From positions 1 through 42,779 of the forward strand of contig CANQQJ010000031.1 in NCBI GenBank assembly GCA_947625905.1: DNA of 42,779 bases. Direction: 5' to 3'. Positions 16,231 to 25,281 of the stretch are shown piece after piece. This DNA comes from an uncultured Clostridia bacterium (GTDB taxonomy: Bacteria; Bacillota; Clostridia; Monoglobales; Monoglobaceae). The notes beneath the pieces are model-generated. The model saw only the letters and a list, made by a program, of their open reading frames with translations. It was not told the DNA's origin and did no database searches. A program made the translations under genes and the position numbers. Position 1 is the first letter of the stretch, and each line of letters opens with the position of its first letter.

Positions 16231-17673
16231 TTATACCGTGGCGGCGTTGATGTAATTTAGATTTACGTCCTCGGTCCCGGTCATGAAACAGCCTTTTTCT
16301 TTAGCATAAGCTATGTACTCGAGGATCTCACCCGTTATCCGCTCGCCGGGCGCGAGGATCGGTATGCCCGGAGGATAACACATCACAAACTCGCTGCACA
16401 CCATTCCCGCGCTTTTCTTGATCGGCACCGCGCGCTTGGGCGCGTAAAACGCATGCTTGGGCGCCAAGACCACTTCGGGCGAAATGTATTCGTGATCCAG
16501 CATTCCGACCGGGGAGCGGCGATGGATATGCTCGATCTGGCTCAGGGCCGAGATCAGCCGCTCGATCATCAGGTCGGTGTCGCCCACCGAGATTATCGCC
16601 AATATATTGCCTATATCCCCGAACTCGATCTGTATATCGTAGTCATCGCGCAGGATGTCGTATACCTCGATCCCCGCGAGGCCTATGTCGCGGGTGTGTA
16701 TCGAGAGCTTGGCCGCGTCGAAATCATAGGCGGCATTTCCGTCGATTATTTCTTTGCCGAACGCGTAATAGCCGCCGATCTTGTTGACCTCGTCGCGGGC
16801 GTAATCCGCGAGGCCGACGACTTTTTTGTATATCCTTTTTCCGTTTTGCGCCAGGTTCTTTCTGGACAGATCCAGCGACGACATCAGAAGATACGAGCCG
16901 CTGGTGGTCTGGGTAAGGTTTATGACCTGGCGGACGTATCCCTCGCTGATGTAATTATTGATAAGCAAAAATGAACTCTGTGTCAGGGAGCCTCCGTTTT
17001 TGTGCATACTCACCGCGGCCATGTCGGCGCCCGCCGCCATAGCGCTGAGAGGCAGCCCGTCTCCGAAATAGAAGTGGGTGCCGTGCGCCTCGTCGACCAG
17101 CACCGTCATTCCGGCACGGTGGGCGATCTCCACAATTTTTTTGAGGTCGCTGCACACGCCGTAGTAAGTGGGATTGTTGACAAACACGGCCTTGGCGTCG
17201 GGGTTGTTTTCTATCGCGTTCCGCACGTCGCCGACGCTCATTCCGAGCGGTATTCCCAGCCGCTTGTTGACGCCGGGATCAACGTAGACCGGGACCGCGC
17301 CGTTCACCACCAAAGCGTTTATCGCGCTGCGGTGGACGTTTCGCGGGAGTATTATCTTTTCTCCCTCTTTCACGCAGGAAAAAATCATGGCCTGGACCGC
17401 GCTTGTGGTACCGTTGACCATGAAAAAAGCGTGCCGCGCGCCGAAGGCCTCGGCGGCCAGCTCCTCCGCCTCGCGGATAACCGACACCGGGTGGCACAGG
17501 TTATCAAGGGGCTTCATCGAGTTAACGTCGGTCTCCATGCACTGTTTGCCCAGGAAAGCCGTCAGCTCGGGGTTCCCTCTGCCGCGCTTATGGCCGGGCA
17601 CGTCAAACGGCACTATTCTTTTTGATTTGAAAATTTGTAAAGCCTCATATATCGGGGCCCTGTTCTGCTGCAA
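16231..17673 (-). CDS. speA: Orn/Lys/Arg-type decarboxylase, probably arginine (or lysine) decarboxylase SpeA
   Basis: A PLP-dependent fold-type I decarboxylase of the small Bacillus SpeA type (480 residues, without the wing domain of the large E. coli enzymes). Visible are the N-terminal VPGHKRGRGNPEL, VNGTTSAVQAM (PLP phosphate contact), the Asp of VLVDEAHG (about 194) and the Schiff-base Lys of SMHKNGG (about 225). The C-terminal domain carries YPPGIPILAPGE. It would make agmatine (or cadaverine) for polyamines; substrate cannot be decided from sequence. The start is TTG 17673, with GGAGGG seven bases upstream and an N-terminus that matches SpeA homologues. A TTG at 17691 overlapping the speD stop codon is in frame but has no ribosome binding site. 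It lies directly behind speD, consistent with a spermidine-related pathway; agmatinase and spermidine synthase are not in the window. Confidence 0.9.
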   Translation of the reverse strand: MQQNRAPIYEALQIFKSKRIVPFDVPGHKRGRGNPELTAFLGKQCMETDVNSMKPLDNLCHPVSVIREAEELAAEAFGARHAFFMVNGTTSAVQAMIFSCVKEGEKIILPRNVHRSAINALVVNGAVPVYVDPGVNKRLGIPLGMSVGDVRNAIENNPDAKAVFVNNPTYYGVCSDLKKIVEIAHRAGMTVLVDEAHGTHFYFGDGLPLSAMAAGADMAAVSMHKNGGSLTQSSFLLINNYISEGYVRQVINLTQTTSGSYLLMSSLDLSRKNLAQNGKRIYKKVVGLADYARDEVNKIGGYYAFGKEIIDGNAAYDFDAAKLSIHTRDIGLAGIEVYDILRDDYDIQIEFGDIGNILAIISVGDTDLMIERLISALSQIEHIHRRSPVGMLDHEYISPEVVLAPKHAFYAPKRAVPIKKSAGMVCSEFVMCYPPGIPILAPGERITGEILEYIAYAKEKGCFMTGTEDVNLNYINAATV

Positions 17674-17687
17674 AACCCTGCCCTCCG

Positions 17688-18497
17688 TCAATAAATATTC
17701 TGTCCGCTGAAGATCTCGATCATCTCGCGGCGCAGGCTGTGGCTTATGTTCAGCCTGGTTTTGGGGTCAAGCTCGTAAACGTCGGTCTTGAACAGATAGT
17801 TCTGAAGGTCGATCTCCTTTATCAGCAGCTTGGTATGGAACATGTTGCACTGATAAACATTGACGTCTATCGCGTCGTAGCGCTCGAGCGTCTTTTTGTC
17901 TATATAATCCTGTATCGAGGTTATGTCGTGGTCTATGAACAGCTTTTTGCCGTTAAGGTCACGCGTGAAGCCGCGCACGCGGTAGTCCGCGGTGATTATG
18001 TCGGAGTCAAAGCTGCCTATCAGAAAGTCCAGCGCCTTGAGCGGCGATATCTTGCCGCAGGTGGAAACGCAGATATCCACGCGGAATGTGGAGATCGCCT
18101 TGTCGGGGTGGTACTCGGGATAAGTATGCACCGTGACGTGGCTCTTGTCGAGATGGGCCATGATCTCGTCGCCCGCGACCGTGCTGCTGTATGTGGGCTG
18201 GGCGGGCTTCATCGAGTCGTCACTTATCATCAGGTTGACGCTGGCGCCCTGGGGCTCGTAGTCCTGCTTGGAGATGCTCAGCACGTTAGCGCCGATTATC
18301 TCGGTGACTTTGAGCAAAATATTGGTCAGGCGCTCCGAATTATACTGCTCGTCAATATACGCGATATAGTCCTTCTGCTCGCGCTCGCTTTTGGCGTAGC
18401 ACACGTCGTAAATATTGAAGCTCAGCGTTTTTGTCAGATTGTTGAACGCGTAAAGCTTTATTCTGCCGTCGTTATTTGATGTTTTCACAGCCCTCAT
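17688..18497 (-). CDS. speD: S-adenosylmethionine decarboxylase proenzyme, E. coli (class 1A) type
   Basis: Makes decarboxylated AdoMet, the aminopropyl donor for spermidine. At 269 residues it is of the longer E. coli type, not the short Bacillus/Thermotoga type. The self-cleavage site is clear: [14 protein letters not shown], with cleavage expected between Lys118 and Ser119, the serine becoming the pyruvoyl cofactor. [43 protein letters not shown] and [10 protein letters not shown] are all intact. The start is uncertain: ATG 18497 abuts GGGGAG with no spacing, whereas GTG 18488 has nine bases and may be the real start. It follows the signal-peptidase-like gene by 24 bases and speA follows it, so all three are probably one transcript from the promoter at 19132-19160. 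Confidence 0.93.
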   Translation of the reverse strand: MRAVKTSNNDGRIKLYAFNNLTKTLSFNIYDVCYAKSEREQKDYIAYIDEQYNSERLTNILLKVTEIIGANVLSISKQDYEPQGASVNLMISDDSMKPAQPTYSSTVAGDEIMAHLDKSHVTVHTYPEYHPDKAISTFRVDICVSTCGKISPLKALDFLIGSFDSDIITADYRVRGFTRDLNGKKLFIDHDITSIQDYIDKKTLERYDAIDVNVYQCNMFHTKLLIKEIDLQNYLFKTDVYELDPKTRLNISHSLRREMIEIFSGQNIY

Positions 18498-18521
18498 CTC
18501 CCCTGAGTGTATTTTTCCCTT

Positions 18522-19076
18522 TTATTTTATCTTTTTTGTGACTATGCCGAACACGTCGCTTTCGGCTATCGGGCCGAACTCGCGGCTGTCGCGGCTGTTT
18601 CCTCTGTTGTCGCCCATAACAAAGACGTATCCCTGCTCTATGATCAGCGGGTTATCCTTGCCGTAGCCGCCGCCCGCGAGGCCGCTGATAAAGCTGCCGC
18701 CGACTCCGGGCGAGTTTTTCGCGTAGGGCTCGTCGTATAGCTCGCCGTTTATGTACAGCCTGCCGCTCTGCATATCCAGATACAGGCTGTCGCCGCCGAC
18801 CGCCACTATGCGCGAGACCGAAGCACCCTTTCCGCCGCTGCTGAACGTTACGATATCGCCGCGGCCGAGCTCGTCAAACCTCTTGTCAATAAGCCATTTT
18901 TCGCCGTTCATGACGGTGGGCTCCATTCCGGTGCCGCTGACCTTTATCATTGAAAAAGCGAATCTGTTGAGCAAAAAAGTTATGATAACCGCCGCCGCCA
19001 GAGCGCAAAGCGCTATGATCACGATCCTGAGCGCGGGGCTTTTTTTCCTCACTTCTGTCGCGCTGTTTTGTTCCAT
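18522..19076 (-). CDS. Signal peptidase I (S26) homologue lacking both catalytic residues
   Basis: A 184-residue S26-family membrane protein. It has one N-terminal transmembrane helix (about 15-38), box B as VSGTGMEPT, box C as GRGDIVTF, box D as SVSRIVAVGGD and box E as MGDNRGNSRDSREFG. In active enzymes box B carries the nucleophile Ser (SM.PT) and box D the general base Lys (VKR). Here the codons read GGA (Gly50) and TCG (Ser88), so neither residue is present, nor is the His used by archaeal/ER enzymes. The fold is otherwise complete, which suggests an inactive paralogue rather than decay. Start ATG 19076 has GGAG eight bases upstream; the frame extends to 19223 but without a ribosome binding site. 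It heads the speD-speA transcript. A functional LepB must be elsewhere. Confidence 0.85.
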   Translation of the reverse strand: MEQNSATEVRKKSPALRIVIIALCALAAAVIITFLLNRFAFSMIKVSGTGMEPTVMNGEKWLIDKRFDELGRGDIVTFSSGGKGASVSRIVAVGGDSLYLDMQSGRLYINGELYDEPYAKNSPGVGGSFISGLAGGGYGKDNPLIIEQGYVFVMGDNRGNSRDSREFGPIAESDVFGIVTKKIK

Positions 19077-19131
19077 ACAAAATCTCCGTTCCGCCGAAAA
19101 ACCTTTCGGAATTTTACACTGTGCAACTTGT

Positions 19132-19160
19132 ATTATAGTATAATATGCCTCGATTGTCAA
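19132..19160 (-). promoter_or_regulatory. Consensus sigma-A promoter for the signal-peptidase-like gene, speD and speA
   Basis: Minus strand TTGACA (19155-19160), 17-base spacer, TATAAT (19132-19137). Every position matches the consensus. No terminator is seen before speA ends. Confidence 0.85.
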
Positions 19161-19239
19161 CAATATTTTCCGCGCGCAAAGCGCCGCGTAATGACCGCGC
19201 AAAAAATCTCTTGCCAAATTCATATTGTTGTGCTATACT

Positions 19240-19400
19240 TTAGCAAGTCGGAAAGAGGCAAAACGGGCGGATAATATCCGCCCCTACGAACATAGTAATT
19301 AGTAATTAGCGAATAGTGATTAGAATAATAGTGCACAAAATGTTGTAGGGGACGACTGTGGCCGGAGCCGCAAAGCGGGTTCGTTTAACCAAAGTATTCC
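19240..19400. repeat. Intergenic repeat elements upstream of the xylosidase gene
   Basis: No gene is visible here. The near-palindrome GGGCGGATAATATCCGCCC (19266-19284), followed by CCTACG, recurs at 36988-37006. It is followed by AGTAATTAGCGAATAGTGATT, the reverse complement of the CACTATTCACTAAT-type stretch at the left end of the window. Between 19401 and 19499 I see only a TATAAT at 19469-19474 with a weak -35, a possible promoter for the gene at 19500. Confidence 0.55.
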
Positions 19401-19499
19401 GTTTGCAAGCACAAACAAGGCCGCAGATTATTAACGATTTGCTATATGAGACCTCGGCGTCCCGTTATTATAATTACATTTTAAAGAGAGGAAAAAAAC

Positions 19500-21023
19500 A
19501 TGAAATACAATAATCCTGTGAGGCGCGGGTTTTATCCCGACCCGTCGATCATCCGCGTGGGAGACGATTTTTACATGGCGAACTCGTCGTTTCAGTACTT
19601 CCCCGCGATACCCATATCCCACTCGAAGGACCTGGTGCATTGGGAGACGATCGGCCACGCTGTAACCGAGCCCGAATACCTTGACCTGAGCGAGATCATG
19701 GACTCGCGCGGGATCTGGGCGCCCGACATATTCTACGATGAAAGCGAAAAAATGTTTTACGTCATCGCCACCCTGAGGCTCAACGATTGGGAGCGCCCCG
19801 CGCGGCGGCAGCTTTTGATGAAGTCAAAGCGCCCCGAGGGTCCATATTCAAAACCGATAATACTCGACTCAGACAACATCGACCCGTCGCTGTTTTTCGA
19901 CGACGACGGCAAAAAATACATGGTGATCGCCAGAGCCGCCACGGTGTACGAGCTGGACGATAAGTGCGAAAAGCTGATAAGCGGCCCGCGCACAGCCTGG
20001 GCGGGCACAGGCGAGCGCTGCGCGGAAGGCCCCCACATCATGAAGCGCGGCGGGTATTACTACGCTATCGTGGCGGAGGGCGGCACGGGCTACGGCCACG
20101 GCATAAACGTCGCCCGCTCGAGGGAGCTTTTCGGCGAGTACGAGGAGTGCCCCTATAACCCCGTTATGCGCCAGACCGACCGCGAAAAGCTCATACAGCG
20201 CACCGGCCACGGCAAGCTGGTGGAGGACCAAAACGGAGACTGGTGGGCGGCGTATCTGTGCGGCAGGCGGAATATGGGCAACTATACCACCCTCGGCCGC
20301 GAGACCGCGCTCGACCCGGTCACCTGGACCGAGGACGGCTGGTTTTTGATAAACGGCGGAAACGGCCCCAGCGAGGAGCAGACCGCGCCCGATCTGCCGC
20401 CCTTTGAGGGGGAGCCGAAAAGCTTTTTCGACGACTTTGACCAAAGCAAATTCGGGCCGCGCTGGGAGTTTGTGCGCAACCCGAATTATGACTGCATATC
20501 GCTGAACGATGAAAAAAAGTCTCGACTGCGGCTCTATACCGCGCCGGGAAACATGTATGAGGTAAAGGCCAAAAACATACTGGTGTGCCGCGAAAGCGAG
20601 CTTTGCGGCGCGGCCGAAACGCTCATGGAGTTTGAGCCCGCCGAGGGAACCCGCGCGGGCATGACCTGCTACTACAGCACCGCGACCTATATCAGGTTCA
20701 ATGTGACAAAGCGCGGCGGCAAAAAATTGCTGGAGCTGGTCATAAACCGAAACGAGGGCGAGGAACTTACAGCCGAAGCCGAGATACCGAACGGCAAAAT
20801 ATACCTTCGCATCGAGACCGAGTATCAGACCCGCAGATTTTTGTACGGCTTTGACGGCGAAAGCTACACCGAGCTTGGCACAGTCGAGCCCTGCACGTTT
20901 TTGTGCGACGAGGGCGTGCCAAACGACCGCAAGCGCCACACCGGCACAATGACCGGCATCTTCGCCCACTCCGACGGCGAAAAGATCCCCGCCGACTTCG
21001 ATTGGTTCAAGACGGAATATTAA
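19500..21023 (+). CDS. Glycoside hydrolase family 43 beta-xylosidase / arabinofuranosidase, cytoplasmic
   Basis: Predicted to release xylose (or arabinose) from imported xylo-oligosaccharides. The five-bladed propeller begins GFYPDPSIIRVGDDFYM with general base Asp14. The pKa-modulating Asp128 is in NIDPSLFF and the general acid Glu176 in CAEGPHI. The FQYFPAIPISHSKDLVHWE stretch is characteristic of the beta-xylosidase branch of GH43. The C-terminal third (about 310-507) is the beta-sandwich common in these enzymes (FFDDFDQSKFGPRWEFVR). At 507 residues with no signal peptide it should act inside the cell. ATG 19500 has GAGAGG nine bases upstream. It abuts the convergent phosphatase gene with no gap and no visible terminator. 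Exact substrate cannot be read from sequence. Confidence 0.92.
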   Translation: MKYNNPVRRGFYPDPSIIRVGDDFYMANSSFQYFPAIPISHSKDLVHWETIGHAVTEPEYLDLSEIMDSRGIWAPDIFYDESEKMFYVIATLRLNDWERPARRQLLMKSKRPEGPYSKPIILDSDNIDPSLFFDDDGKKYMVIARAATVYELDDKCEKLISGPRTAWAGTGERCAEGPHIMKRGGYYYAIVAEGGTGYGHGINVARSRELFGEYEECPYNPVMRQTDREKLIQRTGHGKLVEDQNGDWWAAYLCGRRNMGNYTTLGRETALDPVTWTEDGWFLINGGNGPSEEQTAPDLPPFEGEPKSFFDDFDQSKFGPRWEFVRNPNYDCISLNDEKKSRLRLYTAPGNMYEVKAKNILVCRESELCGAAETLMEFEPAEGTRAGMTCYYSTATYIRFNVTKRGGKKLLELVINRNEGEELTAEAEIPNGKIYLRIETEYQTRRFLYGFDGESYTELGTVEPCTFLCDEGVPNDRKRHTGTMTGIFAHSDGEKIPADFDWFKTEY

Positions 21024-21671
21024 TTATATGTAATTAAGCAGGTCGCCGGGCCTGCTTATTATTGTTTTCGCTCCGTTTTGCTTTAGTACCTCCCTCGGGC
21101 GGAACCCCCAGTCCACGGAAACAAGGTCGATCCCCGCGTTTTCGGCGGTCAGTATGTCCACTTCGGAATCGCCGACGTACAGGGCGTCCTTTTTCTCAAA
21201 TCCCGAAAGCCGCAGCACCTCGAGCACCGAGTCGGGCGCGGGCTTTCTTTTCACTCCCTCGCGCTCGCCCACGGCTGTTTCCACCGTGTCGGGGAAATAT
21301 TTTTCGCTGAGACTGCGCACGGCGCGGTCGTTTTTGTTGGAAACTATCGCGCATTTTACGCCTCTTGCTTTAAGCTCTTCAAGCAGCTCGGGCACGCCCT
21401 CATACGGCTTTGTTTTCACGGCGCAGTTTTCGGAATAGAACGCGCGGAACTCGCCGAACACCTTTTCGTAGTCGGGGTTCTCTCTCCCGCCGGGCAGGGC
21501 TCGGGCGATCAGATTGCCTATGCCGTTGCCGACAAAATTTGTGACCTCGGCCACCGTCCGCGGCGGATATCCGAATTTTTCAAGGGAATGATTAACGCCG
21601 TCGGCCAGATCGTCTATGGTGTTGAGCAGCGTTCCGTCCAGGTCAAAAATAATTAATTTCTTCATGCTCAT
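21024..21671 (-). CDS. HAD-family phosphatase, phosphoglycolate phosphatase-like
   Basis: A 215-residue HAD hydrolase. Motif I is [11 protein letters not shown] (nucleophile Asp10, acid/base Asp12), motif II is IVSNKND, motif III has the Lys in GVKRKPAPD, and motif IV is YVGDSEVDI. The helical cap between motifs I and II (about 15-80) gives the Gph/PpaX layout. Substrates of this subgroup range from phosphoglycolate to pyrophosphate and sugar phosphates, so no symbol is given. The start ATG 21671 overlaps the enolase stop in an ATGA junction, with GGGAG eight bases upstream, so translation is probably coupled to enolase. It runs convergently into the xylosidase gene. Confidence 0.88.
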   Translation of the reverse strand: MSMKKLIIFDLDGTLLNTIDDLADGVNHSLEKFGYPPRTVAEVTNFVGNGIGNLIARALPGGRENPDYEKVFGEFRAFYSENCAVKTKPYEGVPELLEELKARGVKCAIVSNKNDRAVRSLSEKYFPDTVETAVGEREGVKRKPAPDSVLEVLRLSGFEKKDALYVGDSEVDILTAENAGIDLVSVDWGFRPREVLKQNGAKTIISRPGDLLNYI

Positions 21672-22939
21672 CCGTTCATCTCCCGCTCTATCTTCAAAAG
21701 TCTGTTGTATTTCGCGACGCGCTCGCCGCGGCAGGGCGCGCCCGCCTTGATGTATTCTGCGTTCACCGCCACGGCTATGTCGGCGATCGCGGCGTCCGAA
21801 GTCTCGCCGCTGCGGTGGGAGATTATCGGCGCGTATCCGTTGGTCTTGGCCAGCTCTATCACGTCAAGCGTCTCGCTCAGCGTTCCTATCTGGTTGGGCT
21901 TTATTAAAATCGAGTTGGCTATCCTGAGGTCAAAGCCCTTTTTCAGCCTGGCGGCGTTGGTGACGAACAGATCGTCGCCCACCAGCTTTATTTTTTTGCC
22001 CAGGGTGTCGGTCAGCATTTCCCAGCCCTCGAAATCATCCTCGGCCATGCCGTCCTCGATCGAGACGATCGGGTATTTGCGGCAGTAGCCGCTCCAGAGC
22101 TTGACCATATCGTCGCGGCTGAGCATGCGGTTCTGCTTCCAGAAATAATACTGTCCGCTTTCACCGACCTTTTCGGCCTCGCCGAACATCTCGCTGGCCG
22201 CCGCGTCGAGAGCCAGCGCGAAGTGGAAGCCGGGCTTGAAGCCCGCGCGGGTCACCGCGCTCATGATAAGTTTTATCGCTTCCTCGTCGCCCTGGAGCAG
22301 CGGCGCGAATCCGCCCTCATCGCCCACCGCGGTGCCGAGGCCGCGCTCGGTCAGAATATTTTTCAGCGTTTGGTACACGCGGACGCACCACATCAGACCC
22401 TGCTCGAAGCTCTTGGCGCCGATCGGGATTATCATGAACTCCTGTATGCTCAGGTTGTTGTCGCTGTGGCGTCCGCCGTTGATTATGTTCATCATCGGCT
22501 TGGGCAGTCTCGCGGCAGCCGCGCCGCCTATATACTGATAGAGCCCCAGCCCCAACGCGTTGGCCGCCGCGTTGGCCGCCGCAAGCGACACGCTGAGTAT
22601 CGAGTTGGCGCCCAGACGCGACTTTGTATCGGTGCCGTCAAGCTCGATCATTTTTTTGTCGATCGCCCTCTGGTCAATGACGTTCATGCCGCGGAGCTTG
22701 GAGCGCAGGTGCTCGTTCACGACGCGCACCGCCTTCAGAACACTTCTGCCCATATATCTGGCGCCGTCTCCGTCTCTGAGTTCGAGCGCCTCGTGAGCGC
22801 CGGTAGACGCGCCCGAGGGCACCGAGGCTCTGCCCACGCTTCCGTCGTCTGTATAGACCTCGGTCTCGATCGTGGGGTTGCCGCGCGAATCCAGTATCTC
22901 CCTCGCTCTTATGTCCTCTATTCCTATATAAGATTTCAT
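21668..22939 (-). CDS. eno: Enolase
   Basis: Glycolytic 2-phosphoglycerate dehydratase. At 423 residues the length is normal. The N-terminal domain has [14 protein letters not shown] and [11 protein letters not shown]. The barrel shows [54 protein letters not shown] and [17 protein letters not shown], so the catalytic Glu/Lys pair, the Mg ligands and the mobile-loop serine are all present. The usual AHADNN and RTDR variants are replaced by RHSDNN and RGER, minor changes outside the catalytic set. ATG 22939 has AGGA eight bases upstream. It is first in a two-gene unit with the HAD phosphatase (ATGA overlap). Confidence 0.97.
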   Translation of the reverse strand: MKSYIGIEDIRAREILDSRGNPTIETEVYTDDGSVGRASVPSGASTGAHEALELRDGDGARYMGRSVLKAVRVVNEHLRSKLRGMNVIDQRAIDKKMIELDGTDTKSRLGANSILSVSLAAANAAANALGLGLYQYIGGAAAARLPKPMMNIINGGRHSDNNLSIQEFMIIPIGAKSFEQGLMWCVRVYQTLKNILTERGLGTAVGDEGGFAPLLQGDEEAIKLIMSAVTRAGFKPGFHFALALDAAASEMFGEAEKVGESGQYYFWKQNRMLSRDDMVKLWSGYCRKYPIVSIEDGMAEDDFEGWEMLTDTLGKKIKLVGDDLFVTNAARLKKGFDLRIANSILIKPNQIGTLSETLDVIELAKTNGYAPIISHRSGETSDAAIADIAVAVNAEYIKAGAPCRGERVAKYNRLLKIEREMNG

Positions 22940-22993
22940 AGGCTTTTTCCTTTCGTTTTATCTTTTTAAAATAAGATTTCCCGATTTTTATTA

Positions 22994-23022
22994 ATTATAC
23001 CATATAATTAATTTTTTGTACA
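22994..23022 (-). promoter_or_regulatory. Probable sigma-A promoter for eno
   Basis: Minus strand TGTACA (23017-23022), 17-base spacer, TATAAT (22994-22999), about 55 bases before the eno start. The -10 is perfect and the -35 matches 4 of 6. Confidence 0.6.
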
Positions 23023-23096
23023 GTTCGGATTTTTGATGCGAGGCAAACGGACAATATTATCCGCCCGCCCGCCCTCGCACAGTGCGTCGTTTAAAA

Positions 23097-23160
23097 CGAC
23101 ACACCCCGCGACACACTCCGAGCGCACTCCGCGACACACCCCGCGACACACCCCGCGAAC
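23097..23160. repeat. Short tandem array of a CGACACACCCCG 12-mer
   Basis: Five tandem units: three exact CGACACACCCCG (23097, 23132, 23144), one with a T (23109) and one 11-base variant (23121), then a partial CGAAC. The array lies between eno and sigG, in otherwise AT-rich DNA. Repeat-family sequence (CGGACAATATTATCCGCCC, a relative of the GGGCGGATAATATCC element) precedes it at 23048. The remainder of the eno-sigG gap (23161-23282) is AT-rich and I see no clear promoter of the sigma-F type there. Confidence 0.7.
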
Positions 23161-23293
23161 ATTATATAAACTAAATAAAACAAAACAAAATAAAACTAAA
23201 TATATATTTCGCAATAAAAAATTTGTTTGAATATTATTCCCGAGGCTGCAAATACTGTATTTAGATTCAATTCAAGGATTTAGGAGGCGGACC

Positions 23294-24067
23294 ATGGGAA
23301 ACGGCAAGGTGGAGATCTGCGGAGTGAATACCTCAAAGCTTCCGGTGCTTTCGGCAAAGGAAAAGCGGGAACTGTTCGAAAAGATCAAGCAGGGCGACAT
23401 GGAGGCGCGGCAGCGTTTTATATACGGAAATCTTCGGCTGGTGCTGAGCATTCTAAAGCGCTTCGGCAACCGAAACGAGAATATAGACGACCTGTTCCAG
23501 ATCGGCTGCATAGGGCTTATCAAGGCGGTGGAAAATTTCGACACGGGCCACAACGTGCAGTTCAGCACCTACGCGGTGCCCATGATAATAGGCGAGATAC
23601 GCCGCTACCTTCGGGACAACAACGCCATACGCGTCAGCCGCTCGATAAGGGACACGGCGTACAAGGCGCTGTCGGTCAAGGAAAAGCTGACCGCCGAGAG
23701 CGGCAAGGAGCCCGGAATAGCCGAGATCGCCAAGGAGATGGGCCTGCAGCCCGAGGAGGTCTCGATCGCGCTGGACGCCATCGTGGACCCGGTGTCGATG
23801 CAGGAGCCGCTCTACCACGACGGCACCGACGCCGTCTTCATCATGGACCAGATCAAGGACGAAAAGAACATCGACGAGTCGTGGCTCGAGAGCATTTCGC
23901 TCAAGGAGGCGATAAGCCGTCTGAGCGAGAGGGAGCAGCACATTATAAACCTGCGCTTTTTTCAGGGCAAGACCCAGACCGAAGTGGCCTCCGAGATCGG
24001 GATCTCTCAGGCGCAGGTATCGCGGCTCGAGAAAAACGCCCTCAACCATATGAGAAAAAATTTATAA
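23294..24067 (+). CDS. sigG: RNA polymerase sigma-G, late forespore-specific
   Basis: Directs late forespore transcription during endospore formation. At 257 residues it closely follows Bacillus sigma-G throughout. The N-terminus KVEICGVNTSKLPVLS is diagnostic, distinguishing it from sigma-F and sigma-B. Region 2 is DDLFQIGCIGLIKAVENFD and FSTYAVPMIIGEIRRYLRDN, the linker has IRVSRS, region 3 lies about 125-170, and the region 4.2 helix-turn-helix is KTQTEVASEIGISQAQVSRL. ATG 23294 has AGGAGG six to seven bases upstream. dacF follows after 21 bases. In many Firmicutes sigG lies behind spoIIGA-sigE next to ftsZ; here that pair is absent although ftsZ is 3 kb downstream. Confidence 0.97.
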   Translation: MGNGKVEICGVNTSKLPVLSAKEKRELFEKIKQGDMEARQRFIYGNLRLVLSILKRFGNRNENIDDLFQIGCIGLIKAVENFDTGHNVQFSTYAVPMIIGEIRRYLRDNNAIRVSRSIRDTAYKALSVKEKLTAESGKEPGIAEIAKEMGLQPEEVSIALDAIVDPVSMQEPLYHDGTDAVFIMDQIKDEKNIDESWLESISLKEAISRLSEREQHIINLRFFQGKTQTEVASEIGISQAQVSRLEKNALNHMRKNL

Positions 24068-24088
24068 TACCAAACAGGAGTGATAATT

Positions 24089-25276
24089 ATGATAAAAAAA
24101 TATAAAAGAATCTGCGCTTTGGCGGCGCTGACGGCGCTTTTGCTTTCGTTTGCGCCCGCGGCGCGCGCCGAGAACCTTGATACAGCAAGCCAGGTAGACA
24201 CCGACGTTTCGGCAAACCTTGTCACCGGAAAATCCGGCATACTTATGGAGCCGGAATCGGGCAACGTGCTCTACGAGTTCAACCCGGACGAGAGAACGCA
24301 GATAGCCAGCGTCACCAAGGTCATGACCATGCTGCTGATCTTTGAGGCGCTTGACAGCGGCAAGATACATTACGACGACGTGGTCAGCGTCAGCGAGCAC
24401 GCGGCGTCGATGGGCGGCTCGCAGGTGTATCTGGAACCCGGGGAGCAGATGAGCGTCGACGACATGATAAAGGCGATAGCCATAGCCTCGGGCAACGACG
24501 CGGCCGTGGCGATGGCGGAATTCGTGGGCGGCAGCGAGGAGGCCTTTGTTGAGATGATGAACAAAAAGGCGGCCTCCCTCGGCTGCGAGAACACGCACTT
24601 CCGCAACTGCAACGGGCTTGACGAGCCCGAGGACCACTACAGCTCGGCTCGCGACGTGGCGAAAATATCATGCGAGCTCGCAAAACACCCCGACGTTTTC
24701 AAGTACACCACCACATGGATGGACAGTCTGCGCGGCGGCAGCTTCGGCCTTTCGAACACCAACAAGCTGCTGAAATCCTACAGCGGCGCCACGGGGCTCA
24801 AAACCGGCTCCACGAGCATAGCAAAATACTGTCTGTCCGCGTCGGCCGAGCGCGACGGCATGAAGCTCATAGCGGTGGTGCTGGGCGCGCCGAGCACTGC
24901 GGAGCGTTTCGGCAGCGCCGCCAAGCTGCTGGACTACGGTTTTGCCAATTACTCGGTGGTTAAGGGCGACGAGCTGGTGGGCGCGATACCCAACGTCGCG
25001 GTGCAGAGCGGCGAGCGCGACAGCCTGCCGGTGGAGCTTTCGGGCAGCACGAGCTATATCGTCAAAAAGGGTAACCAAGACAAGATCGAGACCGAGATCA
25101 GCCTGAGCTCGATCTGCCAAGCGCCGATCAAGGCGGGCGACACCGTGGGAAACGTTATCTTTAAAATAGACGGCCAAAAAATCGGCGAAAACCCCATAAC
25201 CGCCGCCTGCGACGTCCCCAAAATAAGCTTCGCTCAAATGTTTGAAAAAAATATCAAAAAGTTTTTGACAAAATAA
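24089..25276 (+). CDS. dacF: D-alanyl-D-alanine carboxypeptidase, DacF/DacB type (PBP5 family)
   Basis: An exported serine peptidase that trims the terminal D-Ala of peptidoglycan stem peptides. The signal peptide is residues 1-27 (ending ARA). The acyl-enzyme motif is SVTK (Ser74, Lys77), then SGN (134-136) and KTG (238-240). The C-terminal PBP5-type beta domain (about 275-370) and a final amphipathic helix that would hold it to the membrane are present. ATG 24089 with AGGAG eight bases upstream is preferred over the GTG at 24080, which overlaps the ribosome binding site. Its position 21 bases behind sigG suggests co-expression in the forespore and a role in cortex peptidoglycan, hence dacF; the choice between DacB and DacF is inferred. 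Confidence 0.88.
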   Translation: MIKKYKRICALAALTALLLSFAPAARAENLDTASQVDTDVSANLVTGKSGILMEPESGNVLYEFNPDERTQIASVTKVMTMLLIFEALDSGKIHYDDVVSVSEHAASMGGSQVYLEPGEQMSVDDMIKAIAIASGNDAAVAMAEFVGGSEEAFVEMMNKKAASLGCENTHFRNCNGLDEPEDHYSSARDVAKISCELAKHPDVFKYTTTWMDSLRGGSFGLSNTNKLLKSYSGATGLKTGSTSIAKYCLSASAERDGMKLIAVVLGAPSTAERFGSAAKLLDYGFANYSVVKGDELVGAIPNVAVQSGERDSLPVELSGSTSYIVKKGNQDKIETEISLSSICQAPIKAGDTVGNVIFKIDGQKIGENPITAACDVPKISFAQMFEKNIKKFLTK

Positions 25277-25281
25277 ACCGG

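Noticed and set aside
23097..23160. CRISPR array
   Set aside because: Units of 12 bases follow each other without spacers and no cas gene is nearby.
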